DNA of 64,000 nucleotides from Mesostigma viride (taxonomy: Eukaryota; Streptophyta; Mesostigmatophyceae; Mesostigmatales; Mesostigmataceae): NCBI GenBank assembly GCA_009746045.1, contig RPFO01000256.1, forward strand, positions 888,429 through 952,428, read 5' to 3'. A program made the translations under genes and the position numbers. Shown piece by piece: positions 51,360 to 61,592 of this stretch. Within the stretch, counting starts at the first letter, position 1. Every line of letters starts with the position of its first letter. The notes beneath the pieces were generated by a model, which had not been told where the DNA came from, did not search any database, and saw nothing but the letters and a program-made list of their open reading frames with translations.

Positions 51360-51831
51360 GGTGATACCCCCCCCCCCAACCCTCAGCTGGGTGCAAGAAG
51401 AAGACCATGCTTTTCATTTTTCAAGGATAAGCAATAACCCTGACATGCATGCTTTTAAAGGCTTAGCAATAACCCCTTCAATGGCTTTTTACAGGGAAAA
51501 GCCTAACCTCTTCAGATGCTTTTGAAGGCTAAGCAATAACCTCTTTCCACCACTAGGCCGGTAGGCCTGACTCCGTAACTGAACGAACAACCTTGTTAGG
51601 AGTCAGGCCTACCGGCCTAGTGGTGGAAAGAGGTTATTGCTTAGCCTTCAAAAGCATCTGAAGAGGTTAGGCTTTTCCCTGTAAAAAGCCATTGAAGGGG
51701 TTATTGCTAAGCCTTTAAAAGCATGCATGTCAGGGTTATTGCTTATCCTTGAAAAATGAAAAGCATGGTCTTCTTCTTGCACCCAGCTGAGGGTTGGGGG
51801 GGGGGTATCACCCCATTTTTTTTTTTTTTTT

Positions 51832-52050
51832 CCCCTTTGGACAGCGCAGCCTGTGCGCTTGTTTCTTCATGACCCCTCCTTTCTTTGTCGCTCGCGTTGA
51901 GGCTGCTCGCGAGGGGGGGTGAAAAGGGAGGCCTACTTCAGAGCTTGGCTGACCTTGTTTGACTATGCTAGGGAGGCATAGAGCCATGTTATTTGGTTCC
52001 CTGAACTTATATTTGGTCTTTGCCCGCATGGTAATTGCAGTGGATATGCA
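51832..52050. other. Right edge of the insertion block, no gene seen
   Basis: Sequence between the hairpin element and the Gyp1 RNase H-integrase linker. No matching end with 44240 was found. Confidence 0.4.
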
Positions 52051-52051
52051 T

Positions 52052-54231
52052 TTAGACCGCGCATGGGGCCAAGGGGGGAGGCTTCTGCACGGTAGGCGAC
52101 AGGGAGGCAATGGCAGCTAAAGCTTCCGGCTCAGTGGCCGTAAATCTACTAATCAGGCGTTCAAGATCAGAGGTAGGCATCGCTACAGAGGTATCCAGAA
52201 CAGGTTTAAAGAGGTCTCCTACCGCCTTGCCAAAGAGAAGGGGAGGTCCTAGAGGGACTATGTTGTCATACGACTTTCCTGACCTAGTCGCTATATGGCT
52301 AAGCGGTATCGAAATTTTATTTTTCCCCTGCCCCCCCACAGAGACCACAGGAAGGGCCTCACACAAGAGAGAGAGTCCTACGTGAGAAAGGAGATCAGGC
52401 ATGCGAACAGCGGTATGAAAGAGGTAGGCATAAGATTCATCATCAGGTAGTTCACCGTAAGGGGTTACACCAAGAGTAGTAGGAACAAGAGTAGTATTGA
52501 GAACATCCAAGTCCTCGAAAAAGGAGTAATCTGCGCGACGGGAGAGTGCATCAGGTACTATGTTGTCTACACCTGTAACATACTGAAGTTTAAAAGGGGA
52601 AAACTGTGCTAAAAACTCCATCCAGCGCGCTTGACGAGGGGTAAGGTTGGGTTGGGAGAGCAGATGGGTAAGGGGACAGTGGTCCGTTTGTATAACTAGT
52701 CTATAAGGATCTATCTCACATGTGGTTCATTCAGGCAAACATCAAATTGGGCACCATCAAAATGCTGCCACGCGTGGCAACAATACACCACAGCTAAGAG
52801 TTCCTGCTGGTGTACAGGATAGTTACGCTCCGCAGGGAGCATTGTCCTAGATATATACTCAATTGGCTGTAAGCCCTGACCCTGATCCTGGAGAAGGACG
52901 CCCCCTATTGCTACCTTACTAGCGTCTGTAGCTACCACAAAGGGTTTGGTTGTATTGGGTAGGATGAGTACAGGAGGAGAAAGGAGTAGGGATTTTAAAC
53001 ACTGGAAAGCAGACTGACACTCACTACTCCAGATAAAGGGGATATCTTTCTTTAATAAATGGTTGATAGGGGCTGCTATAGTTGCGAAGCGAGGGATAAA
53101 ACGCCTATAGTAAGAGGCAATCCCTAGGAAACTACGTACACCTTTAACGTCGGTAGGGGTAGGCCATTCCTGGATTGACTTAGTTTTATCCGGGTCGGTA
53201 GCGACACCGGCATCTGACAAAACATGCCCTAAAAATGGTACACTCCTACCAGAACGAACTTTAGCACGGCGAGCCCACAAGGAATTTTCAGCCATTATTT
53301 CTAAGACTCCACGTAGGTGCGTTTCAAAATCAGGGGAGTAAATAAGGATATCATCTAAGTAAGCCTGAGCACAAGAACGATCGTGCTCCGATAAAGAAAC
53401 AGAGGAGAAGGAAGGATCCTTTAAATCAGATGACACTTGGGGAAGGTGAGAGTTACCCATAACAGGTCTAAGCACTTCATTCATTAACATTTGAAAAGAG
53501 GCAGGAGAGTTACAGAGTCCCATGGCCGCTACTCTAAACTGATAATGACCAAAAGGGGTAGCAAAGGCGGTTTTATGGCAATCCTCAGGCGCTATACGCA
53601 GTTGCCAAAAACCATCTGCACAATCCAGTACCGTGAAACAGGTAGAACCTTTAACCTTATTAAATATATCACCAATACGAGGTACAGGGTATTTAGACTT
53701 CACAGTAATATCATTTAACTTCCTATAATCAGTAACTAAGCGAAACTTGCCATTTGGCTTAGGGACTAACAGGACACCAGCTGAGTAGGGGGAGTTACTA
53801 GGCTCTATCAACCCTGCTTCTAATAGTGACACTAAAATCTGTTTTAGTTCCTTTAACTCGGTAGGGCCCATTCTATACATCGGAGAGTGCGTAGGAACTG
53901 CACCGTCCTTAATAACTACACGGTGTAAAACAGAACGAGGAGGAGGATAAGAAGGAGTCTTTTCTTCAAAAACTTTTGAGGAATCTATCACAGCCATGTA
54001 TCTTACTATTTCATTTTCAGTAAATCCCACTCCTATTGTATCCACTGTGTTTACATCTATATCCACACTATTATTAGTGATAGGTATCTCCTGTACTTCT
54101 AACTGAAGGAACATACATAATAGGTATCCATATTCCTTTAGCTCAGATCGCAATTCATCATTGGACATTAATACTTCAGGTATAGGTCTTACAGGAGGAT
54201 CAACAGGTGTAGGAGGAGTAATATCTACCAA
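52052..54231 (-). pseudogene. Gyp1 reverse transcriptase and RNase H
   Basis: The first piece (54231-52711) has the classic gypsy RT: SPYSAGVLLVPKPNGKFRLV, FTVLDCADGFWQL, AMGLCNSPASFQ, YLDDILIYS and FLGHVLSDAG. RNase H follows: VATDASKVAIGGVL and HQQELLAVV. A short insertion in the palm (GNSHLPQVSSDLKD...) precedes YLDD. A stop or frame change at about 52710 (after HFDGAQFDV) separates the RNase H end and linker (52621-52052; GVDNIVPDALSRR with the last Asp). Then the block insertion follows. One coding break and one insertion make it non-functional. Confidence 0.87.
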
Positions 54232-54293
54232 GGATAAATTTTCTAATCTATAATGACGTTCCGGTACCCAGTAATGTCCATCTTCCCAGTAAA

Positions 54294-56032
54294 AGTCCTA
54301 AATTTAGGACCAAGTGGAATTAAAATATATATGCAAACATTAAAATTTGACCCTGGCATTCGTGCCCATGACAGATAACACACTTTTTTAGTTTCTATCA
54401 AAAACCTGGGGTCAAATAATTACATTTAGTGCATGAATGGGCCCTGCCACCTGCCAGACCTCAAAGCGCGAATTTGGCCAAAATGTGGGTTTTAGGACCA
54501 TTAGGACCAATTAGTGTCAACGCATGACCATGCTATCCACACGGTCCCTTGAGCATCTTACAAGCGCTAGGGGACCCTACGAGGCCTTGGGATGGCGGGG
54601 CAGCGTATAACAAGGCCATACCCTGCTGTGGCTGCCTCTATATATACGCGTGCTTAACGGTGTCACAGATGGTGCAGGTAATGCAATATACGGTTGCATG
54701 GTTGCTGAGGTTGCCCGGCTTGAACATGGCCCACCCCTTGCGGTAAACTTTCTCTAAGCATATGCCAAACCTTCTTTGACATCACGGACATGCTGGCCAC
54801 CACCCAGCGATGAAAAAACAATGCATTTGCATTGCAACTAACACATGAATGCAGCCAAATCAAGTTACAAAACAACGGTGTGCTAACATGCAACGCTTTG
54901 TGAGCGAATTCAGGGTGCATGTAACACGTAAACCATACTGTATATACTGTCTGAGAACACCCTGAACGACTGCAGGCCATAGGACAATGGTTTATAACTA
55001 ACACATGAGTAAAACTGCTCTTACGCATGTGTGTTTTAGCTGCAGCGGACGACGAAGATAGAGACGTAAAAAATTGTATGACGTAAACCAACTATGTGTG
55101 ACAGTTATGTGCACAGAGAGCGTCCCCTCTTTTTAGGCATAGCTGGCTGACTCAAAACACCACGACAGCGTTGCCAGTTACACTCATGATCTTGGACAAC
55201 CCGGCACGTACCTGCTACTTACGTCGCCTCATTCCAGATGGTTGCAAAAAAGTCGCTGAAATCCGCAGCGAGGTCAGCTTTCCGAGAGCTGAGCGCACCA
55301 AAGCTGGCCAACCGGTTCGACAATGATATAAACCACGCTTGTGCTGCGTTCTAGGTCCAAGAAATACCGAAAGTGAAGACCTATAAGGTGCGCTCGCTGC
55401 CCAGCCTGAACGTCCCTAAAACATGGTCGACAATGGAAATCGGGCAAGAATATCACGGCCCAGGCGCTCCCATGTCAAATACTCCGTTTATAAACTGCAG
55501 ACTATAATAAAAATCGTCCACAAAAATTTCCTGGCTTGATTCGCACCACCATTGCTAATACACTAACATGTTTGTGCCAAAATCGACCCTCCGCGAGCAG
55601 GCGATCTGCGACCCATTTGTGTTGTGCCGCTGTGCTACAGCGCTACACAATTAAAAACTTGCGCAGAAAATATTCACAGCCTTTAAGCATAACTAACAAC
55701 CTTTCGTTTTTGCTACTGGGCGCCCGAAATGATAAACGCACGTGAAAACGCCGGCCACGATTGTCAGGTCGCCATATCCACCTCACTTCATTCCCGCACC
55801 CACTTTTTCGCTCCAAAATCGGTTATATTTTTGGTCGAGGTACCTACTTTCCCGCCATTATACCCGGTACCCGGGTACGGAATCCGGGTACCATGTGCCG
55901 GTACCACGGGTCGGGTACATCATGCCGGGTACGGTGGACATGGGGTACGGTCCATATAGTGACCCCCCCCCCCCGGTACCTCGGTTATAGTGACCACTAG
56001 GACGATTTAGGACAAAGTCCTAAATTTAGGAC
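54294..56032. mobile_element. 1.7-kb insertion in Gyp1 between protease and RT
   Basis: Both ends carry the palindromic motif AGTCCTAAATTTAGGAC (54294-54310 and 56016-56032); the right end has an additional half copy. Gyp1 coding homology stops on each side. No long ORF is inside. A run of GGTACC-type repeats (55855-55980) and a C-run lie near the right end. I found no certain target duplication, so the class is undetermined. Confidence 0.55.
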
Positions 56033-56042
56033 CGTGGGAGGC

Positions 56043-56429
56043 TTAACAGTAAGAGCTATCTGGAAACCAAATGACCATGGTATCATAATTAATAGTAATC
56101 TTATTATCCTGGTGCCAATCTAATCCTAGTAATACATCAGCGGTAGTGATAGGGCCTATAGTGGCCGTCAGGTTGACAGTACGTCCTTGTAAGACCAGGG
56201 GAAGGGACACCGTACCCGGGGAATGACTGGTGCGACCGTCAGCATAATGGACAGTGACAGGTTTGGTGTGAGGGATAGGGACTAGTCCTAAACGCCTAAC
56301 TAGGGCCTCGCTCACAAAGGAGCTAGCCGCACCGCTATCCACTAACACAGAGACATTCAAAAGTTCATCAGCATGCAAGAAGGGGTCTACAACAGTATGG
56401 GGAACGGTTAAGCCACCATTCAAAAACAT
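56043..56429 (-). CDS. Gyp1 protease
   Basis: 128 residues, retropepsin-like: VSVLVDSGAASSFVSE is the active-site DSGA, and DVLLGLDW is the C-terminal ILG/LLG block. HYADGRTSHSPGTV is the flap region. It is in the canonical position between Gag and RT. The reading frame ends at the 54294-56032 insertion. It serves as an internal contrast to the DT(Q/N)(A/S) proteases of B, C, D/E and G. Confidence 0.85.
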   Translation of the reverse strand: MFLNGGLTVPHTVVDPFLHADELLNVSVLVDSGAASSFVSEALVRRLGLVPIPHTKPVTVHYADGRTSHSPGTVSLPLVLQGRTVNLTATIGPITTADVLLGLDWHQDNKITINYDTMVIWFPDSSYC

Positions 56430-56559
56430 AAGAGGACGGACACGTAGTGGTAGGGATGATTCAGCTCCTACAGAGGTTATAAAAACAGGCAGGCAAAAAT
56501 TATTATCTGGGGTATACTACTATCTAAAGACCTGTCCAGGTTACCCCCGGCTGACAGGC

Positions 56560-58295
56560 CTACTGTTCCCCCTCCCCCCCCAAATCCATAGGAACTAACC
56601 CCGAAGAAGACCCTGGCGAAAAAGCCACTGCTGGAGGGTCACGAGGGAGCGAAGAGGGTGCAGGAGCCTGATTATCATAGGGGAACCCTGAGGGTCCTGT
56701 CTGCACAGCATTCAGCCTACTAGGGGTATAGCTGAGGGAATGCGTCCTGGAGTGGGACGAATAGGAGTACGCTGAGGGGTACGAGGAGGACGAGCGTCGG
56801 GATGACTGTGAGGGGGAGCACCCGAAAGGAACTTGGGGCACTCACGTTTAAGATGACCTACTTCCTTACAATGATAGCATGTGATATGAGAGACATCCAG
56901 AGCTGAAAGGTCAGTAACGCAAATGTCTAATTCTTCTACATAGGAGTTCTCCTCCTCAGGGGTAAGGCTAATGTTATTAATACGGGAACGGGTAGGAAGA
57001 GAAGGAGTGGTGAAGAAATCTGCTACTCGTAAGAGATGCTGACGCACATGCTTGAGGGGTAGATCAGTAAAACGGTAGGCAGAGAACTGGCGCTTGACTT
57101 CACGTAACAAGGGTCTACTGAGGCCTTGTAGGAAACGAGCACGTGCTTCTGTGCCCGACAAATCCCTAATTCGTACCATCTGTGCATCAAATTCTTTCAT
57201 ATATTCCTTAAACGATTTAGTACCCTGCTGCAAAGTACCGAAGGCTAATCTATCCTGCCAATCTGCATCAGGAGGAACTAAATGGTTCTCTAAACGCTTA
57301 ATAAACAATTCTGCTACTGAGTTAGGGTAGGCATGAGAGGCCAAAGACTCACACTGGATGAGGTTAGCAAGCTCAGGAGTAATACAGGTAGTAAGATAGT
57401 GAGGGACTAGTACAGCATCAGAGAGACGCCATCTATTATGATTTTGCCACGACTCTGTATTCTGGGTAAGCAACATAATAAAAGTGAAAAACTGTTGAGG
57501 GGTAGACTTAACATCCAACTTGGGTAGGTTAGCAAAGAGGGGAAGAGCAGGGGGCTTAGGGGGATTAGAAGGGTCAGATTTACCCATAGGACCACTGTCT
57601 TCCACTGCTACATACGAGGGATAGAAAGAAGGAAGAGGAAAGGTTTTGGATAGGGGTCTAGAAGGGGCCACCGTTTCAGGCTGGTGCCCATAGGAGAAGG
57701 GAACAGTATATTGCTCACGAAGGGAGGAGTAGGCAAAATGATCATAGTTTCTGTCATCTAGAGGCATGGTGCTGAAATCACTATTAACTTCTAAATCAGC
57801 CACACAGGTAGGGACCTGGGCAGCCTCGTAGGCCGTATCAGGGTAGGACCAAGAAGCAGGAGGATAAAAGGGGACTGCACTAGGGCGACCAGAAGGGCCA
57901 ACAGGGGCAGAGGTACGACCCGTGTTATAAGCAGGGATGGAAGGCACAGGGTGGGGAGGAGGCCTAGAAGCATTGTCAGGGAGTGAGGACCTAATTGAAG
58001 GTTGAGCCAAGGTTGCAGGAGGGGCAGGGGCCTGGTTCATAGCAAAAGAGGGTTCATCACTAAATCTGACACGTTGTTCAAAGGTAGGTGGGGTAAGTGA
58101 GGGACGACGGCGACCACCAGTAACAGGAGAAGGAGGTGAGGTACGCAGATTACCTTGAGGAGTGAGATGGTGCACCGTTTCCAAGGAGTCCCGTCGGTTA
58201 CCACGAGTATTGTTATTGTTATTAGTAGTAGTATTATTATTATTAGTAGTAGTATTGGTAGGTATAGGCGACATATCTCCACCCACCGGATCCAT
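56560..58295 (-). CDS. Gyp1 Gag (C-terminal frameshift)
   Basis: The start MDPVGGDMSP lies just after the second ORF of the leader. A Thr/Asn repeat and Pro-rich N-terminus (1-200) precede the gypsy capsid region (NLPKLDVKSTPQQFFTFIML ... WQDRLAFGTLQQGTKSFKEY). One zinc knuckle follows, CYHCKEVGHLKREC. After the knuckle the frame ends at 56712, but a neighbouring frame (56841-56560) continues a Ser/Pro-rich tail ending MDLGGEGEQ. A single indel near 56800 is likely. Confidence 0.82.
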
Positions 58296-58412
58296 ATTTA
58301 ATTAAGTAAAGGAAAGAAAACAACAAACGTTGCCTTAAGAAAGGAATAGGAGTCTAAATTGAAGCAATAAAGGCAAAAGGAAAAACCTTGAATGTCTTAA
58401 GCAAAGAAACAA

Positions 58413-58814
58413 TTAAAATCGATCCTTTTTAACCACAGTAATGGATAATAGGGAACCAAACTCTAAGGTGAGAGGAGTATCTGAGCTAGATGAGGATGCA
58501 GCCCGTTTAGGGGGAGAAGAAGGAGGGGTAGCAAAGACTAGAGATTCCACTGGAGGACGACCATGAGGGATAGAGCGTACATGTAGGCCTAAATCTGATT
58601 CACTATGGTCTATAAGGAACTGCTGAGCTTCTTCAAAGGTCGCAAATTTCTTATACCTAATTACGCTGTATATACGGTTCTGAACTATCTTCCTAGCGTC
58701 GGACCAAGAAAGGAAAATGGCGGACCATTGAGGCGTAATCACTACATAATATTTGGCTAAGCTATTATCGCTGGAAGAATGGGAAGGAGCAGTAAAAGCA
58801 CGACGCTGGCTCAT
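58413..58814 (-). CDS. Gyp1 upstream ORF with RNase H1 hybrid-binding (viroplasmin-like) domain
   Basis: 133 residues starting MSQRRAFTAP. Residues 21-70 (KYYVVITPQWSAIFLSW, then KKFATFEEAQQFLIDH) match the fold signature of the N-terminal domain of eukaryotic RNase H1 and of caulimovirus viroplasmin: a YYVV strand, an SW turn, and a KKF..EEA helix. That domain binds RNA/DNA hybrids. The C-terminal 60 residues are Ser/Pro-rich. It is a separate ORF between leader and gag, about 120 bases upstream of the gag ATG. A role in binding reverse-transcription intermediates is inference. Confidence 0.7.
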   Translation of the reverse strand: MSQRRAFTAPSHSSSDNSLAKYYVVITPQWSAIFLSWSDARKIVQNRIYSVIRYKKFATFEEAQQFLIDHSESDLGLHVRSIPHGRPPVESLVFATPPSSPPKRAASSSSSDTPLTLEFGSLLSITVVKKDRF

Positions 58815-59207
58815 GGTAACGCACCTGGTGGGTCTTGTGACGTCACGCTAGCAGTAGGAGGAGTAGGCAACTTATCTGGTTGATCTGGAGCACCGAAAGC
58901 AGCACGAGGGCGGCAATAGTCCAGCGCTCGTCCTAAAATCAGCGACCAGTCCCTCTGCGGGTGCGGCCGTCTAATAAAACAGCAGCACGAAGGAAAAGGT
59001 ACGTATAGTCTACCACGACGCTACTCGTCTCACTGTTGCCAAATCAAACAATTATCCTCTATCTACGACAGGAAGACAATTATCCTCTATCTACGATAGG
59101 AAGAAAACATGCGCAGGAAAACGAAGCGAAGGAGCTATCTAAGAAAGGGTTTATCCGCTACGAGCAGGTCTAGCATCTAGGCAGATCGTGTCCCGAACCG
59201 GGCAGCA

Positions 59208-59513
59208 CTACTCTCCCAGCTTGACGGCGACCCGCCCATTACCTGTCAAGAAAGTGTCGTCTTCGTATCCGGCCTGGACGCGGAAGGGTTCTTGCAAAGG
59301 CGTATGTGACAAAGGACCGTCGTCTCGTTCTCTACCTACAAAAGTTCCTCCGGAACCATTGTTACGTCCTAAACTTCTACCTCCACCTCTACCTCTACCT
59401 GACCTAACCCAACCTAAATTAGTCAGGCCACCTCTACTCAATCCCCTAGCGAAAGACGAACGAGACGGAGCTGATCTCAATGCATTCACGTATGTGTTGC
59501 TATAATACGCCAT
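59208..59513 (-). CDS. Small Arg/Gly-rich ORF starting inside the Gyp1 LTR
   Basis: The ATG at 59513 lies in the LTR and the frame leaves it at 59360 into the leader: 101 residues, beginning MAYYSNTYVNALRS, with an RGRGGGRS box. The copy A LTR has MAYSN..MYRNALRAESS at the same place and frame. Conservation of start and frame between diverged LTRs suggests a real short product or the first exon of a spliced protein. No function can be assigned. Confidence 0.4.
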   Translation of the reverse strand: MAYYSNTYVNALRSAPSRSSFARGLSRGGLTNLGWVRSGRGRGGGRSLGRNNGSGGTFVGRERDDGPLSHTPLQEPFRVQAGYEDDTFLTGNGRVAVKLGE

Positions 59514-59912
59514 ACAACCATTTACCCGAACCCGTTTATTCCAGGAATAGAGGAAGGAAACACACTACACTGCCGTGACCCAAGCCTATATGTGTTAATT
59601 CATTTAACACATGCCGAGTGACCACACGAGGGGTAGAACGTGCATAAATGGTCACCAACGGTCCAGCATGCTCGGGCCGACCTGGCCCTCGCCTACAGAT
59701 GCACAGATGCACGCTGGTCCACTACATTCTACCCAAAGGATAAGGACCACTAATAAAGTATGCGGCGCGACGCCCAAAAGCACCCAATGCACCACAGTAC
59801 TGTTACGAGGACAACAGTGTCCCAGTTGGAACTACACGTAAACCTAGGAACGACCGAGGCAAAAGACCTAATTTACGTCCGTAACTACAACGAATTGTTA
59901 CGCGACGTAACA
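59360..59912 (-). repeat. 5' LTR of Gyp1 (553 bp)
   Basis: On the plus strand it starts TGTTACGTCC and ends CGACGTAACA (TG...CA ends, inverted TGTTACG). It is homologous to 1662-2234. The leader on the minus strand begins ATGGTTCCGGAGG, a possible primer site. The outside base run GTGCA (59913-59917) is the presumed target copy. Confidence 0.85.
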
Positions 59913-60569
59913 GTGCACAGACCCAAAGAGGCCGGCGCCTAAGCGCTTCCCCAAACTCACGTGGGGGTACCGCATCAAGCCTCGCTCAACAATGTCCCGG
60001 GTTTCTGCACAGGTGGTCATCTCTGCCAGCCTGGCCTGCATTGCTTCCCACGCATTCGGTGTACCGCAGCAGGCGTCCGGACGCTTGGAAGCATCTTGTG
60101 CACGTGCAACGCCGGTATGTCCTTTGCTGTGCAATGCTTCCTTGGTGTGCACCGAATGGCATGCCCCGGTGGGTGCCAGCGGGGGATCTGGGATGGTAGC
60201 CAAACAAAGTGGCGAAACGGCAACGTCGCGAGTCATCACAGCGGGGTTCACGGGGCGATCTGCAGCACAGGCGGGGATAGCCGTGGGGCGGGCGACACTC
60301 GCAGCCCCGGGCACTGGCCCGAAAGCGTGCAACCCATCACGCCCAGGCATTATGGTGCTTCTTGCACCGACGTTGTCTTGACGAATAGGGGGAGCGGCGT
60401 TGCCACCCTCCATCGCCTGACTACGTATACATTGAGTCGTCCCCCTCTTCTTCCCCCTCTTTTTCAACCGCCACCGGCGGACTTCTTTGGCCACTTGCCG
60501 CTTTCTCTTTTCCTGTTTTTGCGCGATGTCAACGGGATTTTCCATGGTGGCTGTAACGGGACTTTCCAT
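59913..60569 (-). pseudogene. Protein-kinase-like gene, N-terminal part, cut by Gyp1
   Basis: 219 codons from ATG at 60569 (MESPVTATMENP). The N-terminal 45 residues are strongly basic (KQEKRKRQVAKEVRRWRLKK). The middle is low in recognisable motifs. The end, SLGKRLGAGLFGSVH, is a glycine-rich ATP-binding loop (GxGxFGxV) preceded by the usual hydrophobic-Lys-Arg-Leu strand. Immediately after FGSVHC the Gyp1 LTR begins. The catalytic domain should therefore resume beyond the other end of Gyp1, outside the window. Host gene versus captured gene cannot be decided. Disrupted as it stands. Confidence 0.6.
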
Positions 60570-61174
60570 GGTGGTCGCTTGTAATTAATAATTTACATTA
60601 AGTGCAGGCTTTCGACCTTCGTTGTTCCATTTCAACACCCAACAACTCCATCATCTTGTGTAACTTAGGGTCTTGGGGGCAGTGCAGCTTGTCTGGACGA
60701 TTGATCATGCAGACAAGCACGTGACCCTGACCGAAATGATTACCAAAAAAGGACAAATGATTACCGATTTTTACCGATGATTACACATGATTACACATGA
60801 TTACACGTACATGATAACCAAAAAAGGACAAATGATTACAGATGATTACACATGATTACATATCATTACACGCCTGGCTCTAAACCTACTGCTATATAAT
60901 TAAGTTGGTTGTCACCTAAGCACAGGAACTTCAATTGCTATTCGCCAAGTGGCAGGGATTATTAGGACTTTGGCTATCTACTCCACACTAAGCTATGTAC
61001 TCGAGACACGCCAGTATTACATGGGAAGGTGTGACTATGTACTCCACACTATGTACTCCAAGAGTACATAGTGTGGAGTACATAGTGTCTCCAATGCAGC
61101 AGCTAGCACTCCGCTATGATCCGGGATTTCCGAATAGGGGACTGCCGACGCGGTGAGACACGCCCGTATTACAT
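60570..61174. other. Non-coding interval between kinase fragment and element H
   Basis: Holds degenerate ATGATTACACATGATTACA repeats (60740-60880), possibly in the kinase gene's upstream region. A hairpin lies at 61034-61058/61062-61086 (25-bp perfect arms, ACTATGTACTCCACACTATG). ACACGCC.GTATTACAT occurs twice (61009 and 61159). No gene seen. Confidence 0.55.
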
Positions 61175-61582
61175 AGTTAGCTGAGATACCTCGAGGCTGA
61201 CTTGTGGCCGGAGCCACACAGGGGAACATACAGTGTGACCGGAGTTATTCTGGCGGAGACAGAATAACGGTGCCGAGCGCCGGTTGTGGCGCGACGCACA
61301 CACGTGTACGCAAGTTACGCAGCTAGCAACTAGTCTAGTGGACGTTGTGCGTAGTAACGTTGCTCCAGGTCTAGAAGCCTCTAGAACCTGGACACGTGGC
61401 GGACAAGTGAGCGTAGTCCAGTTGTCCTAGGGATCTCGTGTGAGTGATGTGTCCACGACATATAATGTGTGCCCACATATGGAGTGAATAATGACAAGAA
61501 ACGCCCGATCCCTGGCGTTGCTGCAGCCATCATTCTCACACTGAGTCCCCAACGTCTCCGACGTACATCTATATATCTAACT
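61175..61582 (+). repeat. 5' LTR of element H (408 bp)
   Basis: Bounded by AGTT on the left and CTAACT on the right, the latter followed directly by TGGATTAGAC and the gag ATG at 61593. No second copy is visible, so limits come from comparison with element B. Confidence 0.65.
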
Positions 61583-61592
61583 TGGATTAGAC

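Larger units (their letters stand above)
45457..51831. mobile_element. Hairpin (foldback) element split by element G
   Basis: Left end: an A-run plus TGGGGTGA (45457-45474). After element G it continues TACCCCC... (51365 on). The arms (51360-51574 and 51599-51813) are nearly perfect inverted repeats around a 24-base loop (51575-51598). Outside them the left A-run pairs with the right T-run (51816-51831). Arms contain repeated GATAAGCAATAACC / AAAGGCTTAGCAATAACC units, also seen at 24668-24981. No ORF or target duplication is recognised. Confidence 0.75.
32600..59912 (-). mobile_element. Gyp1, Ty3/gypsy chromovirus with extra 3' ORF (minus strand), interrupted
   Basis: Order from right to left: 5' LTR (59360-59912), leader with a small LTR-born ORF, hybrid-binding-domain ORF (58413-58814), gag (56560-58295), protease (56043-56429), insert (54294-56032), RT-RNase H (52052-54231), insert block (about 44240-52050), integrase with chromodomain (42797-44165), and ORF3 split by an hAT-like element (41606-42720 and 32867-34056). 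The D/E element then follows. RT-before-integrase order and the chromodomain place it in chromoviruses. Its LTR interrupts a kinase-like gene at 59913. Stops and frameshifts in RT and integrase show that it is inactive. Confidence 0.85.

Noticed and set aside
59961-60584. Plus-strand ORF of 207 codons opposite the kinase-like fragment
   Set aside because: The minus strand carries the recognisable glycine-rich loop; the plus-strand product has no motif and appears to be its shadow.
60740-60880. CRISPR-like repeat array (ATGATTACACATGATTACA)
   Set aside because: Repeats are short, degenerate and without regular unique spacers, and the DNA is eukaryotic.
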